From: Stakelama flava
GTDB lineage: Bacteria; Pseudomonadota; Alphaproteobacteria; Sphingomonadales; Sphingomonadaceae
Reading direction: 5' to 3'
NCBI RefSeq assembly: GCF_019351405.1
Contig: NZ_JAHWZX010000004.1
Location: 62,001 to 126,000 of the forward strand
Length of the DNA: 64,000 nt
Each line of letters begins with the position of its first letter. Positions within the stretch are counted from its first letter, which is position 1. The notes beneath the pieces are model-generated. The model was not told the origin of the DNA, did no database searches, and worked only from the letters and a program-made list of their open reading frames with translations. The translations under genes were made by a program, and so were the position numbers. Below, in pieces: positions 44,287 through 53,770 of the stretch.

Positions 44287-46077
44287 ATGCGGTATCGGTC
44301 GGGAATGCGGACCAACAGGCGAAGCGTGCTGGCGGGGCTGGCCTCGGCGAGCGGGATCGCCGCGTTGCCGAAAGGTGCGCGCGCCCGCCCGGCGGGGCTT
44401 TCGCAACCGGACCTTGGACCGAACGTCATCATCCTGACGCCCGATATGCCGACGCAATCCGCGCAGGCCCGGCTGGACGGGATTTTCGCACGGCAGGAAC
44501 GTTCGCACTTCAGCGATGATCGCTATGCGGTGCTTTTAATGCCGGGCGAGCACGCACTCGACATCAATGTCGGATTTTTCACCCAGGTCGCCGGGGTGGG
44601 CCGGATGCCGGGGGATGTCGTCGTTCGTGGGCATGTCCATGCGGAGGCGGACTGGAATGACGGGGTGGCGCTGGTCAATTTCTGGCGTTCGGCGGAAAAT
44701 ATGGCGGTGCGCCCGCCCGACGGGGCAGATCGCTGGGCCGTATCGCAGGCAGCGCCCTATCGCCGGATGGATATCGCGGGCGATTTGTTTCTGGACGATG
44801 GCGGCTGGTCGAGCGGCGGTTTTATTGCGGACAGCGTGATCTCCGGCACGGTCCGTTCGGGCACGCAGCAGCAATGGTTTACCCGCAACAGCACCATTGG
44901 CGGCTGGGACGGATCGAACTGGAACATGATGTTCATGGGCGTCGAAGGGGCGCCACCGACCATGTTTCCCGACCCGCCCTATACCACGATCGAAGATGTT
45001 CCCGTGGTACGCGACAAACCGTTTCTGCAGGTTACGCCATCCGGTGTGTGGCAGGTACTCAAACCGGCGCTGCGTCGAAACGCGCGCGGGCCGGGCTGGG
45101 CAAACGGCAGCCAGGCCGGCGAAGCGATCGCGCTTGATGATTTTCTGATTGCGACGCCAGACATGCCCGCCGGCCGGATCAACGCCGCGCTTGCGTCCGG
45201 AAAGCACCTGCTGCTCACGCCCGGTATCTATCGCCTTACCGAGCCCCTGGAGGTGGTGCGCCCCGGAACGGTCGTGCTTGGCCTTGGCCTTGCCACGTTA
45301 CTGGCGGAAGGCGGGACGGTGGCGATGCGTATCGCCGATGTTTCCGGTGTCGTGATCGCAGGGTTGTTGTTCGACGCCGGACCGCAGGTTTCGCCGCTTC
45401 TGCTGCAGGTGGGCCCGCCGGGCGCGAGTGCCGACAATCGTGACGATCCGATTTCGCTGTCCGACATCTTCGTGCGGGTGGGCGGTGCGCGCAACGGCCG
45501 GGTCGAAACCGCGGTGGAGGTAAACAGCAACCACGTCATCGGCGACCATTTGTGGATATGGCGCGCCGATCACGGCGACCGGGCAGGCGGGCGCGAGCAT
45601 GTCGGCTGGGATGAGAATACCGCCAATCAGGGACTGATCGTAAACGGTGACGATGTGGTGCTGAGCGGCCTGTTCGTCGAGCATTTCCAGAAATACCAGA
45701 CGCTGTGGAACGGCGAGCGCGGGCGGACCTATTTCTATCAGAACGAACTGCCCTATGATCCGCCCTCGCAGGCGGATTACATGGCGGACGGGCGGCGCGG
45801 CTATGCCGCGTACAAGGTTGCGGATCATGTCGACCATCACCTTGCGGTCGGCATGGGTATCTATGCCAATTTCACCGCCGATCCTTCGATCGTGCTGGAA
45901 AGCGCGATACAGGCACCGGAAAAGCCCGATGTGCGGTTTCGCAGCGTCACCACCATTTCGCTGGGCGGTGGGAAAGGCACGATCGCGCATATCGTAAATG
46001 ACAGCGGCGAGGCGGCGAAGAAGGGGGCGGTGCGCCAGACCCTGAACGAATATCCGCCCCGGGGAGCGATGAAATGA
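44287..46077 (+). CDS. Exported beta-helix protein, GH55-like exo-beta-1,3-glucanase
   Basis: A 596-residue protein with a Tat-type signal (NRRSVLAGLASASG, residues 10-23, cleavage near residue 37). The body is strand-rich, with paired beta-helix units (VVIAGLLFDAG, DVVLSGLFVEHF) and a C-terminal conserved segment YQTLWNGERGRTYFYQNELP. Size and this segment recall bacterial GH55 exo-beta-1,3-glucanases, many of which carry misleading coagulation-factor or adenylyl-cyclase names; a conserved Glu in QNELP may be the acid catalyst. ATG 44287 follows GGGAG. It overlaps the GH16 gene by four bases, so both should act on one beta-glucan. GH55 membership is from memory and needs a profile search. 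Confidence 0.6.
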   Translation: MRYRSGMRTNRRSVLAGLASASGIAALPKGARARPAGLSQPDLGPNVIILTPDMPTQSAQARLDGIFARQERSHFSDDRYAVLLMPGEHALDINVGFFTQVAGVGRMPGDVVVRGHVHAEADWNDGVALVNFWRSAENMAVRPPDGADRWAVSQAAPYRRMDIAGDLFLDDGGWSSGGFIADSVISGTVRSGTQQQWFTRNSTIGGWDGSNWNMMFMGVEGAPPTMFPDPPYTTIEDVPVVRDKPFLQVTPSGVWQVLKPALRRNARGPGWANGSQAGEAIALDDFLIATPDMPAGRINAALASGKHLLLTPGIYRLTEPLEVVRPGTVVLGLGLATLLAEGGTVAMRIADVSGVVIAGLLFDAGPQVSPLLLQVGPPGASADNRDDPISLSDIFVRVGGARNGRVETAVEVNSNHVIGDHLWIWRADHGDRAGGREHVGWDENTANQGLIVNGDDVVLSGLFVEHFQKYQTLWNGERGRTYFYQNELPYDPPSQADYMADGRRGYAAYKVADHVDHHLAVGMGIYANFTADPSIVLESAIQAPEKPDVRFRSVTTISLGGGKGTIAHIVNDSGEAAKKGAVRQTLNEYPPRGAMK

Positions 46078-46895
46078 TACTCGCGCTGTCGCTGATGCTG
46101 GCACAGACGCTCGGCGCGTCCAACTATGCCGTCGATGCGCCGATGGCAGTGCCGGTCGCGGCGCCGAGTTTTGCCGACGAATTCAACGGCGATGCCATCG
46201 ATGATGCGACCTGGCGGTATGACACCGAACGCAATGCGGCGGGCTGGTATAATCACGAACGCCAATATTATGCGAAGGAGCGCCCCGAAAACGCGCGGAT
46301 CGAGGACGGCGCGCTGGTGATCGAGGCGCGGCGCGAAACGCTGTCGAAGGACCAGCACCCCGATTGGGGCGGGCAGCAATACACCTCGGCGCGGTTGGTC
46401 AGTCGCGCAGGCTATGGCCACGGTTTCTATGAAATCCGTGCCCGGCTCTCCTGCGCACGCGGGACCTGGCCCGCCATCTGGATGCTGCCGCCCGATGGCA
46501 TCTGGCCCGATGCGGGGGAGATCGACATTATGGAAATGGTCGGATGGGACGCGAATGTTGTGCACGCAACGCTGCATTCGGGCCTGTTCAATCACCGGCT
46601 GGGCACGCAACGCGGCGCGCAGATCGAAATTCCCGACGCCTGCACCGAATTCCATCGCTATCAACTCGATTGGACAAGGCATGCGATCACGATCGGCGTC
46701 GACGATCGCGCCTATATGCGGGTCGCCAATGATCGGCCGGGCGGGAAGGGGGCGTGGCCCTTCACCCGGCCCTATCACCTGATCCTGAATCTGGCCGTCG
46801 GCGGCGATTGGGGCGGGAAGGAAGGCGTCGATGACGATGCCTTCCCCCAGCGGATGGCGATCGATTATGTCCGCTATTGGAAAAGCGGCGACTAA
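46074..46895 (+). CDS. GH16 endo-beta-1,3(4)-glucanase (laminarinase type)
   Basis: A 273-residue exported enzyme with a short hydrophobic N-terminus. The catalytic signature GEIDIMEMVG carries the nucleophile and acid Glu residues of GH16 (ExDxxE with the extra residue of laminarinases). GFYEIRARLSCARGTWPAIWMLP and LILNLAVGGDWGG are further GH16 marks. It would cut internal beta-1,3 bonds of laminarin-like glucans in the periplasm or at the surface. Its start overlaps the GH55-like gene (ATGA), and its stop overlaps the convergent MFS stop. Confidence 0.92.
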   Translation: MILALSLMLAQTLGASNYAVDAPMAVPVAAPSFADEFNGDAIDDATWRYDTERNAAGWYNHERQYYAKERPENARIEDGALVIEARRETLSKDQHPDWGGQQYTSARLVSRAGYGHGFYEIRARLSCARGTWPAIWMLPPDGIWPDAGEIDIMEMVGWDANVVHATLHSGLFNHRLGTQRGAQIEIPDACTEFHRYQLDWTRHAITIGVDDRAYMRVANDRPGGKGAWPFTRPYHLILNLAVGGDWGGKEGVDDDAFPQRMAIDYVRYWKSGD

Positions 46896-48103
46896 CGCCG
46901 GCCGCGCACCGCGAGGATCAGCATTCCGCCGATGCCGTTTAGCAGCGCCAGCGCAAGCAATGCCGTCGAAAAATTGCCCGGGGTCGCGAGCTGCCAGGTA
47001 AGCAATGGCCCCAACAGCGCGGGCAGGGTGTTGGTCAGATTCAACAGCCCCAGATCGCGCCCGCGATGGTTCGGATTGGGCAGCAATTGCATGGCAAAGG
47101 CAGAATGCAGCGCCATGAACGCCTGCGATCCCGCCGAGTAGAAGAAAAAGGCAAGCGCGCTGATCCGCGGATCGTTTGACAGTGCCATCACCACCAGTCC
47201 GGCGACCGCACCCGCCGCCGTGGCGAGCAGGAACGGCTTTCGCCGACGCAACTGGTCGGAAATCCGTCCGATCAGCAGCGCGATCGGGACCGGAACCAGA
47301 AAGGCGACGGTCAAAACATGCCCCACCCGTGCGGCAAGCTGATCCACCGCGGCGTCGGACACGGTTTCAAAATAATAGAAAAGATAGGTCGAGAGGACAT
47401 TCGCGGCGACCTGCATCAGGATGCGCGCCGCCCATGCTATGGCAAGGTCGCGCCGCAACATCGCCGCTTCACCCGGCACCGGCGGCGGAGCATCAAGCAT
47501 GCGCGGTCGCGTCGCCAGCAGCGGCACGGTGGCAAGGCCGATGGCAAGCACGACCAGTCCCAGCCTGCCGTCCTCGCCCAGGCCCGCCACGCCCACCAGC
47601 CGCGCCGAAGCCGCCGCCGCCAGCGGGAAGCTGAGCGCGAGCAGACCGCCGGTCAGCCCCTTTTGCGAATCGGGAATCTCGTCCGCCATGATCGCGATCA
47701 GCGGAGCGAGCAACATGTTCACCGCGATCTGCACCGCGACGACAGCCAGAATCAGCGCAAGCGGTTCGCTGGCTTCTGCAACGGCAAGGAAGGACAGGGC
47801 GATCGCCGCGATACCGCCCAGCACCCAGCGCCGCCGTCCGCCGCCCCTGCGCACCGAAATATCGCTCAGCCAGCCGAAAAATATGTTCGAAACGCTGGAG
47901 GCTATGCCGCCCGTCACCATGCAGGCGGTGAACAGACCAAGCCGCGCCTCTCCCGCCATCGCCTCGACCTTCATCGGTAAGAGCAGCGACAGCAGCGGCA
48001 GATATCCCAGTACGCCGCCCAGATGGGCGAGCGCGAACAGCAGCAGGAAGCCGACGGACCTGCGTCCGCCCGGCGCCGGCGTCGCCGACGCGGTTACTGT
48101 CAC
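46892..48103 (-). CDS. MFS sugar transporter (GPH/SLC45-like)
   Basis: A 403-residue inner-membrane protein with about twelve hydrophobic segments in two halves. Loop motifs FGWLSDISVRRGGGRRRW after segment 2 and LIGRISDQLRRRKPF in the second half fit the major facilitator superfamily, sugar-cation subgroup. It probably imports glucose or short gluco-oligosaccharides released by the GH3 and GH16 enzymes. The start is a GTG at 48103 after GGAGGAAG. It lies 25 bases after the GH3 gene on the same strand, so the two form one operon. Confidence 0.87.
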   Translation of the reverse strand: MTVTASATPAPGGRRSVGFLLLFALAHLGGVLGYLPLLSLLLPMKVEAMAGEARLGLFTACMVTGGIASSVSNIFFGWLSDISVRRGGGRRRWVLGGIAAIALSFLAVAEASEPLALILAVVAVQIAVNMLLAPLIAIMADEIPDSQKGLTGGLLALSFPLAAAASARLVGVAGLGEDGRLGLVVLAIGLATVPLLATRPRMLDAPPPVPGEAAMLRRDLAIAWAARILMQVAANVLSTYLFYYFETVSDAAVDQLAARVGHVLTVAFLVPVPIALLIGRISDQLRRRKPFLLATAAGAVAGLVVMALSNDPRISALAFFFYSAGSQAFMALHSAFAMQLLPNPNHRGRDLGLLNLTNTLPALLGPLLTWQLATPGNFSTALLALALLNGIGGMLILAVRGRR

Positions 48104-48128
48104 CGCTTCCTCCCCGATATATCTCTTG

Positions 48129-50372
48129 TCAGGGCTTCATCGTAGCGGCCTGCAGCGTCGCGGTGAAGACCCGGCTGCGATCGGTCGCATCGGTGGCGAG
48201 CGCAACCTTGTATTTGCCGCCCTGGATGCGCCAACCGGGAAGCGCGGTATCGTAATCGGCGACGATGCGCGGCGCTGCGCTAAGCGTCACATGGCGCGTT
48301 TCGCCTGGCCGCAATTCGATCCGCTGGAATCCGGCAAGGCGCATGGGATGGTCCGATCCCTCGCGCGTCACATACATTTGTGGGACGGCCGCCCCGGCGC
48401 GCTTTCCGGTGTTCACGACGTCGAATGAGAGGGTGAGCGTTTTACCGCCGGACAGCGTCGCGTTGCGATAGGCGAAGCTGGTATAGGTGAGGCCATGCCC
48501 GAAGGGGAAAAGCGGCGTCTCTCCCTGCTTTTCATACCAGCGATAGCCGACATCCGCGCCTTCGACATAATCGATAGGAAAACTTTGCAGCTGATATTGG
48601 GAAGCGTTGGCGGGGTTCGACGCCGCCTGCGCTTCAAGGCTGTTGAGCTTGTCGAGACCCACCGGCTCCGGGCGCGGTGCCTGCGACGCGGCGGCGGGGA
48701 AGGTGATCGGCAACCGGCCCGAGGGATTGACCTTGCCCGTCAGGATATTTGCGATCGCCTGCCCGCCGCGCTGGCCGGGATACCATGCCTCGACGATGGC
48801 GGGCACTTGATCGCGCCAGGGCATCAATACCGGCCCGCCGGTTTCCAACACGGCAATCGTTTTGGGCTGGGCGGCGGCGACTGCGGAAATCAGCGCGTCC
48901 TGATGATAGGGCAGCGACAGGTCGGGAGCATCCTGCGCCTCGGTCGTCCATTGCACCGCGAACACGATCGCGACATCCGCTTCGCTTGCCGCCTTTTTCG
49001 CGCCTTCGACATCGCGCTGATCGACAAAGGTGATCTGGGCATTCGGCATCGCCTTGCGCAGCGCTTTCAGCGGCGAGGAGGCGTGGTAGGTGATCCGCGC
49101 GAAGGAGGACGCCGCCCCCGATCCCAGCGGAATTTCGATCGGCGCGCCGCCGACCGAGCGGACCTGGCTCGATCCGCCGCCCGAAAGGACTCCGCGATCG
49201 GCATGGCCGCCGATGACCGCGATTTTGCGCACCCCGGAAAGCGGCAGCAGGTCGCCATCGTTTTTCAGCAGAACGATACCCGCTTCGGCGGCGCGCTGCG
49301 CCACCCTGGCATGGGCGGCATAATCGATTTTCTGCGCGGTTTTCGGCGCGGGCGTATCATAGGCGCCGGTTTCGATCAGCCCGGTCAGGTAGCGCGCGAC
49401 CATGTCGTCGAGCCGCGCCTGCGAAACCTTGCCATCGGCAAGCGCCTGTTCGAGCGGCGCGCCGAAAAAAATCTGCTTGTCGAGTTCCTGTCCTGATTCC
49501 TGGTCAAGTCCTGCATTGGCGGCCTTAACCGTTGAATGCACCGCGCCCCAGTCGCTCATCACCCAGCCGCGATAGCCCCAGTCTTTTTTCAGGACATCGG
49601 TCAGCAAATGCTTGTTGGCGCAGGCATAATCGCCATTGACCTTGTTATAGGCGCACATCACCGACCCCGGATTGCCCTTTTCAATCGCAATCTGGAAGGC
49701 GAGCAGATCGCTCATGCGCAGCGCCGCTTCATCGATCCGCGCATCGGCGACCATTCGCCCGGTTTCCTGCGAATTGATCGCGAAATGCTTCACCGTCGAA
49801 ACGATATTGTTCGACTGTATCCCGGCGATATGCGCCCCGGCCATTTCCCCGGCGAGCAGCGGGTCTTCGCCGAGATATTCGAAATTGCGGCCGTTCCACG
49901 GATCGCGGGTCAGGTTCACGCCGCCGCCCAGCAGCACGTTGAAGCGTTTGGCGCGTGCTTCGGCGCCGATCATCGCGCCGCCCTGATGGGCGATTTCCGG
50001 ATCGAACGACGATGCGGTGGCAAGACTGGAGGGAAGCGCGGTGGCGACGTCGCCCTTGCGCTGTTCAACCTGATTGGCAACGCCCAGCGATGCGTCGCTT
50101 TCACGCACCAGCGGCACGCCCAGGCGGGGAATGCCGTCGATATGCCCCGCCGAGGGGATCAGCTCATGTTCGCTTTTGCCTGCCGCCATGGGCGGAAACA
50201 GGCCATGGACCAGCGCGATTTTTTCATCGCGTGTCATCTTTGCCACGATCGCATCAGCCCGCTCGCGCGAGGCATTCCCATCGTCGGACGGTTGTTGCGC
50301 GTGTAATGCGCCGGCGCCGGAAACCGCGATAACCCACGTCGCCGCATATGCCAGTCCCATCGATCTTGCCAT
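48129..50372 (-). CDS. GH3 beta-glucosidase
   Basis: A 747-residue exported enzyme. The signal peptide ends near ALHAQ (residue 26). The GH3 N-terminal barrel includes GVNLTRDPWNGRNFEYLGEDP, KHFAINSQE and the nucleophile Asp in VMSDWGAVH. The alpha/beta sandwich and C-terminal fibronectin-type domain follow (HGLTYTSFAYRNA). It would release glucose from gluco-oligosaccharides in the periplasm. ATG 50372 is preceded by AAGGGG and gives a proper signal peptide. It leads a GH3-MFS operon divergent from the TonB receptor, with an operator-like site between. Confidence 0.93.
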   Translation of the reverse strand: MARSMGLAYAATWVIAVSGAGALHAQQPSDDGNASRERADAIVAKMTRDEKIALVHGLFPPMAAGKSEHELIPSAGHIDGIPRLGVPLVRESDASLGVANQVEQRKGDVATALPSSLATASSFDPEIAHQGGAMIGAEARAKRFNVLLGGGVNLTRDPWNGRNFEYLGEDPLLAGEMAGAHIAGIQSNNIVSTVKHFAINSQETGRMVADARIDEAALRMSDLLAFQIAIEKGNPGSVMCAYNKVNGDYACANKHLLTDVLKKDWGYRGWVMSDWGAVHSTVKAANAGLDQESGQELDKQIFFGAPLEQALADGKVSQARLDDMVARYLTGLIETGAYDTPAPKTAQKIDYAAHARVAQRAAEAGIVLLKNDGDLLPLSGVRKIAVIGGHADRGVLSGGGSSQVRSVGGAPIEIPLGSGAASSFARITYHASSPLKALRKAMPNAQITFVDQRDVEGAKKAASEADVAIVFAVQWTTEAQDAPDLSLPYHQDALISAVAAAQPKTIAVLETGGPVLMPWRDQVPAIVEAWYPGQRGGQAIANILTGKVNPSGRLPITFPAAASQAPRPEPVGLDKLNSLEAQAASNPANASQYQLQSFPIDYVEGADVGYRWYEKQGETPLFPFGHGLTYTSFAYRNATLSGGKTLTLSFDVVNTGKRAGAAVPQMYVTREGSDHPMRLAGFQRIELRPGETRHVTLSAAPRIVADYDTALPGWRIQGGKYKVALATDATDRSRVFTATLQAATMKP

Positions 50373-50456
50373 GTCCAGACCCCTTGCTCCGATCCCGAAA
50401 TTGCCCGGCTGATACCGGTGATGGCGATTACTTGACAGCGCGAATGAAACTGCGCA

Positions 50457-50470
50457 AGTGAACGTTATCA
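50457..50470. promoter_or_regulatory. LacI-type operator between GH3 and the TonB receptor
   Basis: Read on the minus strand, TGATAACGTTCACT shares 11 of 14 bases with the site at 44254 and keeps the central AACGTT. It overlaps a TTGATA -35-like box facing the GH3 gene and lies 48 bases before the TonB-receptor start, so one repressor could control both directions. Confidence 0.5.
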
Positions 50471-50517
50471 ATTTTGAGATGCGGAATGTACCGCACCATA
50501 TTTTTGGGGAGGACGAT

Positions 50518-53500
50518 ATGCGTAGCTTTCATGCGCGCGCTTTTTCGCGTTTGGTTGTCGGGGCGTCCACGCTGGCGATCGCGGCGGTGCCGCTTGCCGC
50601 GCACGCGCAGGATGTGCCCGCATCCTCAACCATGGGTCAGCCCGGCGATTCCGAAATTCAGAACGGCGACGATCAGGCCGATACCGATACGACGGTGACG
50701 ACGCAGCCGGTACAGGCGTCGGGCGCGATGCAACCGGCCGATGCGGCCGAGGATATCGTCGTAACCGGTATCCGCGCCAGCCTTCGCAATTCGATGAATA
50801 TCAAGCGCGAATCGCAGGGCGTGGTCGATGCGATTTCGGCCGAGGATATCGGCAAGTTTCCCGACACGAACCTGGCCGAATCGCTTCAGCGCATCACCGG
50901 CGTTTCGATCGATCGCAATAACGGCGAAGGATCTCTCGTGACCGTTCGCGGCTTTGGTCCCGAATTCAACCTCGTACTGCTCAACGGGCGGCAGATGCCG
51001 ACGTCGAGCATCGGCGACGGTTTCGGCGCGCCATCATCGCGGTCATTCGATTTCGCCAATCTCGCGTCGGAAGGGGTGAAGGCGCTCGAAGTCTATAAAT
51101 CGGGCCGCGCGACGGTGGAAACCGGAGGTATCGGTTCGACGATCAACATTCTGACCCCGCGTCCATTCGACAAGCCGGGCCTTCGCGGCAGTTTCGCGGC
51201 AAAGGGCATCCTTGACACCTCGCGCAACGGCAAGGACCCGGTTACCCCCGAAATTTCCGGTATCATCAGCGATACCTTTGCCGATGATCGCATCGGCGTG
51301 CTGCTGGTCGGTAACTATTCGCGGCGCAAGGCAAGCACCAATTCGGCGAATATCAGCGAATGGCGTGACGGCTATCTCGGCTCGGAGAACAACTGGGGTT
51401 CGCTGCCCACGCCCACTACGTTGGATGGTGACGGCAACGTCGTGCCGGATCCGCGCTACGACAACATCACCAACCGGCCCGGTCCGGACGATGTCTATCA
51501 GGTGCCGCAGGGCGCTTCGTATAATCTGAACGATATCGATCGCGAGCGGATCAACGGGCAGGCGGTGTTGCAATTCAAGCCCATCGACAGCCTGACCGCG
51601 ACGATCGACTACACCTATTCGCGCTACGAACTGGAAACGCATAACAGCAATGTCGGCATTTATTACAACCATGCCGATACCAGCAGCGCCTGGGGTGACG
51701 GGCCGATCGCCGACCCGATCTTCTATTCGGAGCATTTCCCGGAAGAGGATGGCAAGGACCTTGCCTATTCGGGCTCGCTGACAAAGGTAAAGAATGAAAA
51801 CAAGTCGCTGGGCGGCAACCTGCAATGGGAAGCGCCGGGCGGCGTGACGATCACGCTCGACGCGCATCATTCGACCGCAACGTCGAAACCAGGCAGCAAA
51901 TACGGCAACAGCCAGTCTGTCGCTACCGCGATATTCGGTGTTGAAGATCAGTCGATCAATTTCGAAAACGACTTTCCGGTCATCTCTGCCTCTTTCTATC
52001 CGGGCATCGATCCGCTCGACGCGTCGCAGATTCACGCAACCGGCAATGTGTTCCGTAATTCTTATTTCCGCGACCGGATCAACCAAGTGCAGTTGTCGGG
52101 CCATTACGACCATCAGGGCGATTTCCTGGACAGTATCGACTGGGGCGTATCCTATGTCGATAACAAGGTCCGCTCGGCCTATGGCTATATCCAGAACGAT
52201 ACCTGGGGTGGCCTTGGCGGCGAAAACGGGAATGAGTTGATCCCCGACGATATTTTCACGCTGGAAAGCATCGCCGACAAGTTCCCCGGGCTGGATGGCG
52301 TCGGGACGGATGGGATGATCAGCCAATTCTATTCATTCGATTTCGGCCGACTGGTGCCGCTCCTGGACGACCAGTTCGGGATTTGCGGCGGCGACAATAA
52401 TTGCCTTTCTCCCTACACCACCGACCGCCGCATTCGTGAAAAGACGCTGGCACCGTTCGTTCAGGTGGCGACAAGCTTCGATGTGGTCGATCGGCCGGCG
52501 CATCTGATCGCTGGCGTGCGGTATGAAGAAACGACGATTGATTCCGCTGCGCTGGTCCCGACTCCGGCCGGCACCCAATGGGTTTCGGCGAATGAATTCA
52601 ACGTGGTGTTTTCGGACGACAGTGAATTTACGCGGTTCAAGGGCAGCTATCACAACTGGTTGCCCGCAATCGACTTCGACATCGAACCGATACGCAACGT
52701 GAAACTGCGTGCATCGTACAGCCATACTATTACGCGTGCGAGTTATGCCGACCTGCAAGGCGGCCGGACGATCGATCAGCTTTTCCGCATCGCCAACGGC
52801 ACGGGCAGTCAGGGCAATCCGGGACTGTTGCCGTATAAATCAAAGAATATCGATCTTTCCGCCGAATGGTATTACGGCCCGTCGAGCTACATCTCGGTCG
52901 GGTATTTCCATAAGGATGTATCGAACTTCGTCGGAAGCGATCGGATCAATACCACGGCTTTCGGCCTGACCAATCCGGGGCAGGGGCCGCGTGCCGACGC
53001 CGCGCGCGCCGCGCTTGGATCGACGGCGACCTCAACGCAGATACGCGAATATATCGCGACCAACTATCCCGATACGGTCAGCTATAACGATAATGGCGAC
53101 CTGCTCATTGCGGGCCTGCCCGAGGACGATCCGCTCAATTTCCAGATTTCTCAGCCGGTAAACAGCGATCAGACTGCGGCGCTGAATGGTTGGGAATTCG
53201 CGATCCAGCATAGCTTCTGGGAAACCGGCTTCGGCGTGATCCTGAACTACACGATCGTCAACGGCGACGCGAAATATGACAACACCCAGCCGGCAAGCGT
53301 TACCCAGTTCGCGTTGACGGGGCTCAGCGATAGTGCGAACGCAGTTGTCTTCTACGACAAGGGGCCGTTGCAGGCGCGTGTCGCATATAACTGGCGCGAC
53401 GAATTCCTGCAGTCGACGGGGCCGAATCCGGCCTATATCGAACCCTATGGTCAGGTCGATGCCAGCGCGAGCTATGAATTCCTGCCGGGCATTACCGTCT

Positions 53501-53622
53501 TTGGTGAGGCGATAAATCTGACCGGGGAAAGCCGACGCGGCCATACCCGTTCGGATGCTTATGTCACGTTCATCTCGCCCGGCTATGCGCGCTATTCGGC
53601 AGGCGTGCGCTACGCCTTCTGA
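50518..53622 (+). CDS. TonB-dependent receptor for carbohydrate uptake
   Basis: A 1034-residue outer-membrane receptor. A signal peptide (ending AAHAQ) precedes an acidic linker and the TonB-box region EDIVVTGIRAS. The plug domain contains NLAESLQRITGVSIDR and VTVRGFGPEFNLVLLNGR, and the barrel ends in YSAGVRYAF with the terminal Phe. It is of the large sphingomonad/Caulobacter type used for oligosaccharides rather than siderophores. ATG 50518 follows GGGGAGGA. Setting next to GH3, GH16 and GH55-like enzymes points to beta-glucan oligosaccharides; the ligand is an inference. Confidence 0.92.
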   Translation: MRSFHARAFSRLVVGASTLAIAAVPLAAHAQDVPASSTMGQPGDSEIQNGDDQADTDTTVTTQPVQASGAMQPADAAEDIVVTGIRASLRNSMNIKRESQGVVDAISAEDIGKFPDTNLAESLQRITGVSIDRNNGEGSLVTVRGFGPEFNLVLLNGRQMPTSSIGDGFGAPSSRSFDFANLASEGVKALEVYKSGRATVETGGIGSTINILTPRPFDKPGLRGSFAAKGILDTSRNGKDPVTPEISGIISDTFADDRIGVLLVGNYSRRKASTNSANISEWRDGYLGSENNWGSLPTPTTLDGDGNVVPDPRYDNITNRPGPDDVYQVPQGASYNLNDIDRERINGQAVLQFKPIDSLTATIDYTYSRYELETHNSNVGIYYNHADTSSAWGDGPIADPIFYSEHFPEEDGKDLAYSGSLTKVKNENKSLGGNLQWEAPGGVTITLDAHHSTATSKPGSKYGNSQSVATAIFGVEDQSINFENDFPVISASFYPGIDPLDASQIHATGNVFRNSYFRDRINQVQLSGHYDHQGDFLDSIDWGVSYVDNKVRSAYGYIQNDTWGGLGGENGNELIPDDIFTLESIADKFPGLDGVGTDGMISQFYSFDFGRLVPLLDDQFGICGGDNNCLSPYTTDRRIREKTLAPFVQVATSFDVVDRPAHLIAGVRYEETTIDSAALVPTPAGTQWVSANEFNVVFSDDSEFTRFKGSYHNWLPAIDFDIEPIRNVKLRASYSHTITRASYADLQGGRTIDQLFRIANGTGSQGNPGLLPYKSKNIDLSAEWYYGPSSYISVGYFHKDVSNFVGSDRINTTAFGLTNPGQGPRADAARAALGSTATSTQIREYIATNYPDTVSYNDNGDLLIAGLPEDDPLNFQISQPVNSDQTAALNGWEFAIQHSFWETGFGVILNYTIVNGDAKYDNTQPASVTQFALTGLSDSANAVVFYDKGPLQARVAYNWRDEFLQSTGPNPAYIEPYGQVDASASYEFLPGITVFGEAINLTGESRRGHTRSDAYVTFISPGYARYSAGVRYAF

Positions 53623-53653
53623 TCGGTCGGCAAAGGGGGCGACCGACAGTGGG

Positions 53654-53684
53654 AAGGGCATCCTCGATCCGGGGATGCCCTTTA
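53654..53684 (+). terminator. Terminator after the TonB receptor
   Basis: AAGGGCATCC (53654-53663) and GGATGCCCTT (53673-53682) form a perfect 10-bp stem 31 bases past the stop, with a short T-run. A second hairpin (CGGTCG/CGACCG) lies between. The following SapC gene therefore needs read-through or its own promoter. Confidence 0.75.
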
Positions 53685-53770
53685 CCGCTTGAGGCGCGTG
53701 CCGGATCGAACGCCTTGACGCAGGCTGAGCCGGCGGGTTTACTTTTCGAAAGGTTCAGCAAACGTCTTCA

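Noticed and set aside
42550-44508. A 652-codon minus-strand frame opposite the AlgE-like gene
   Set aside because: It crosses two real genes and an operator, and has no domain; the sense frame has a signal peptide and barrel pattern.
51043-52326. A 427-codon minus-strand frame opposite the TonB receptor
   Set aside because: Antisense shadow with no motif or ribosome site.
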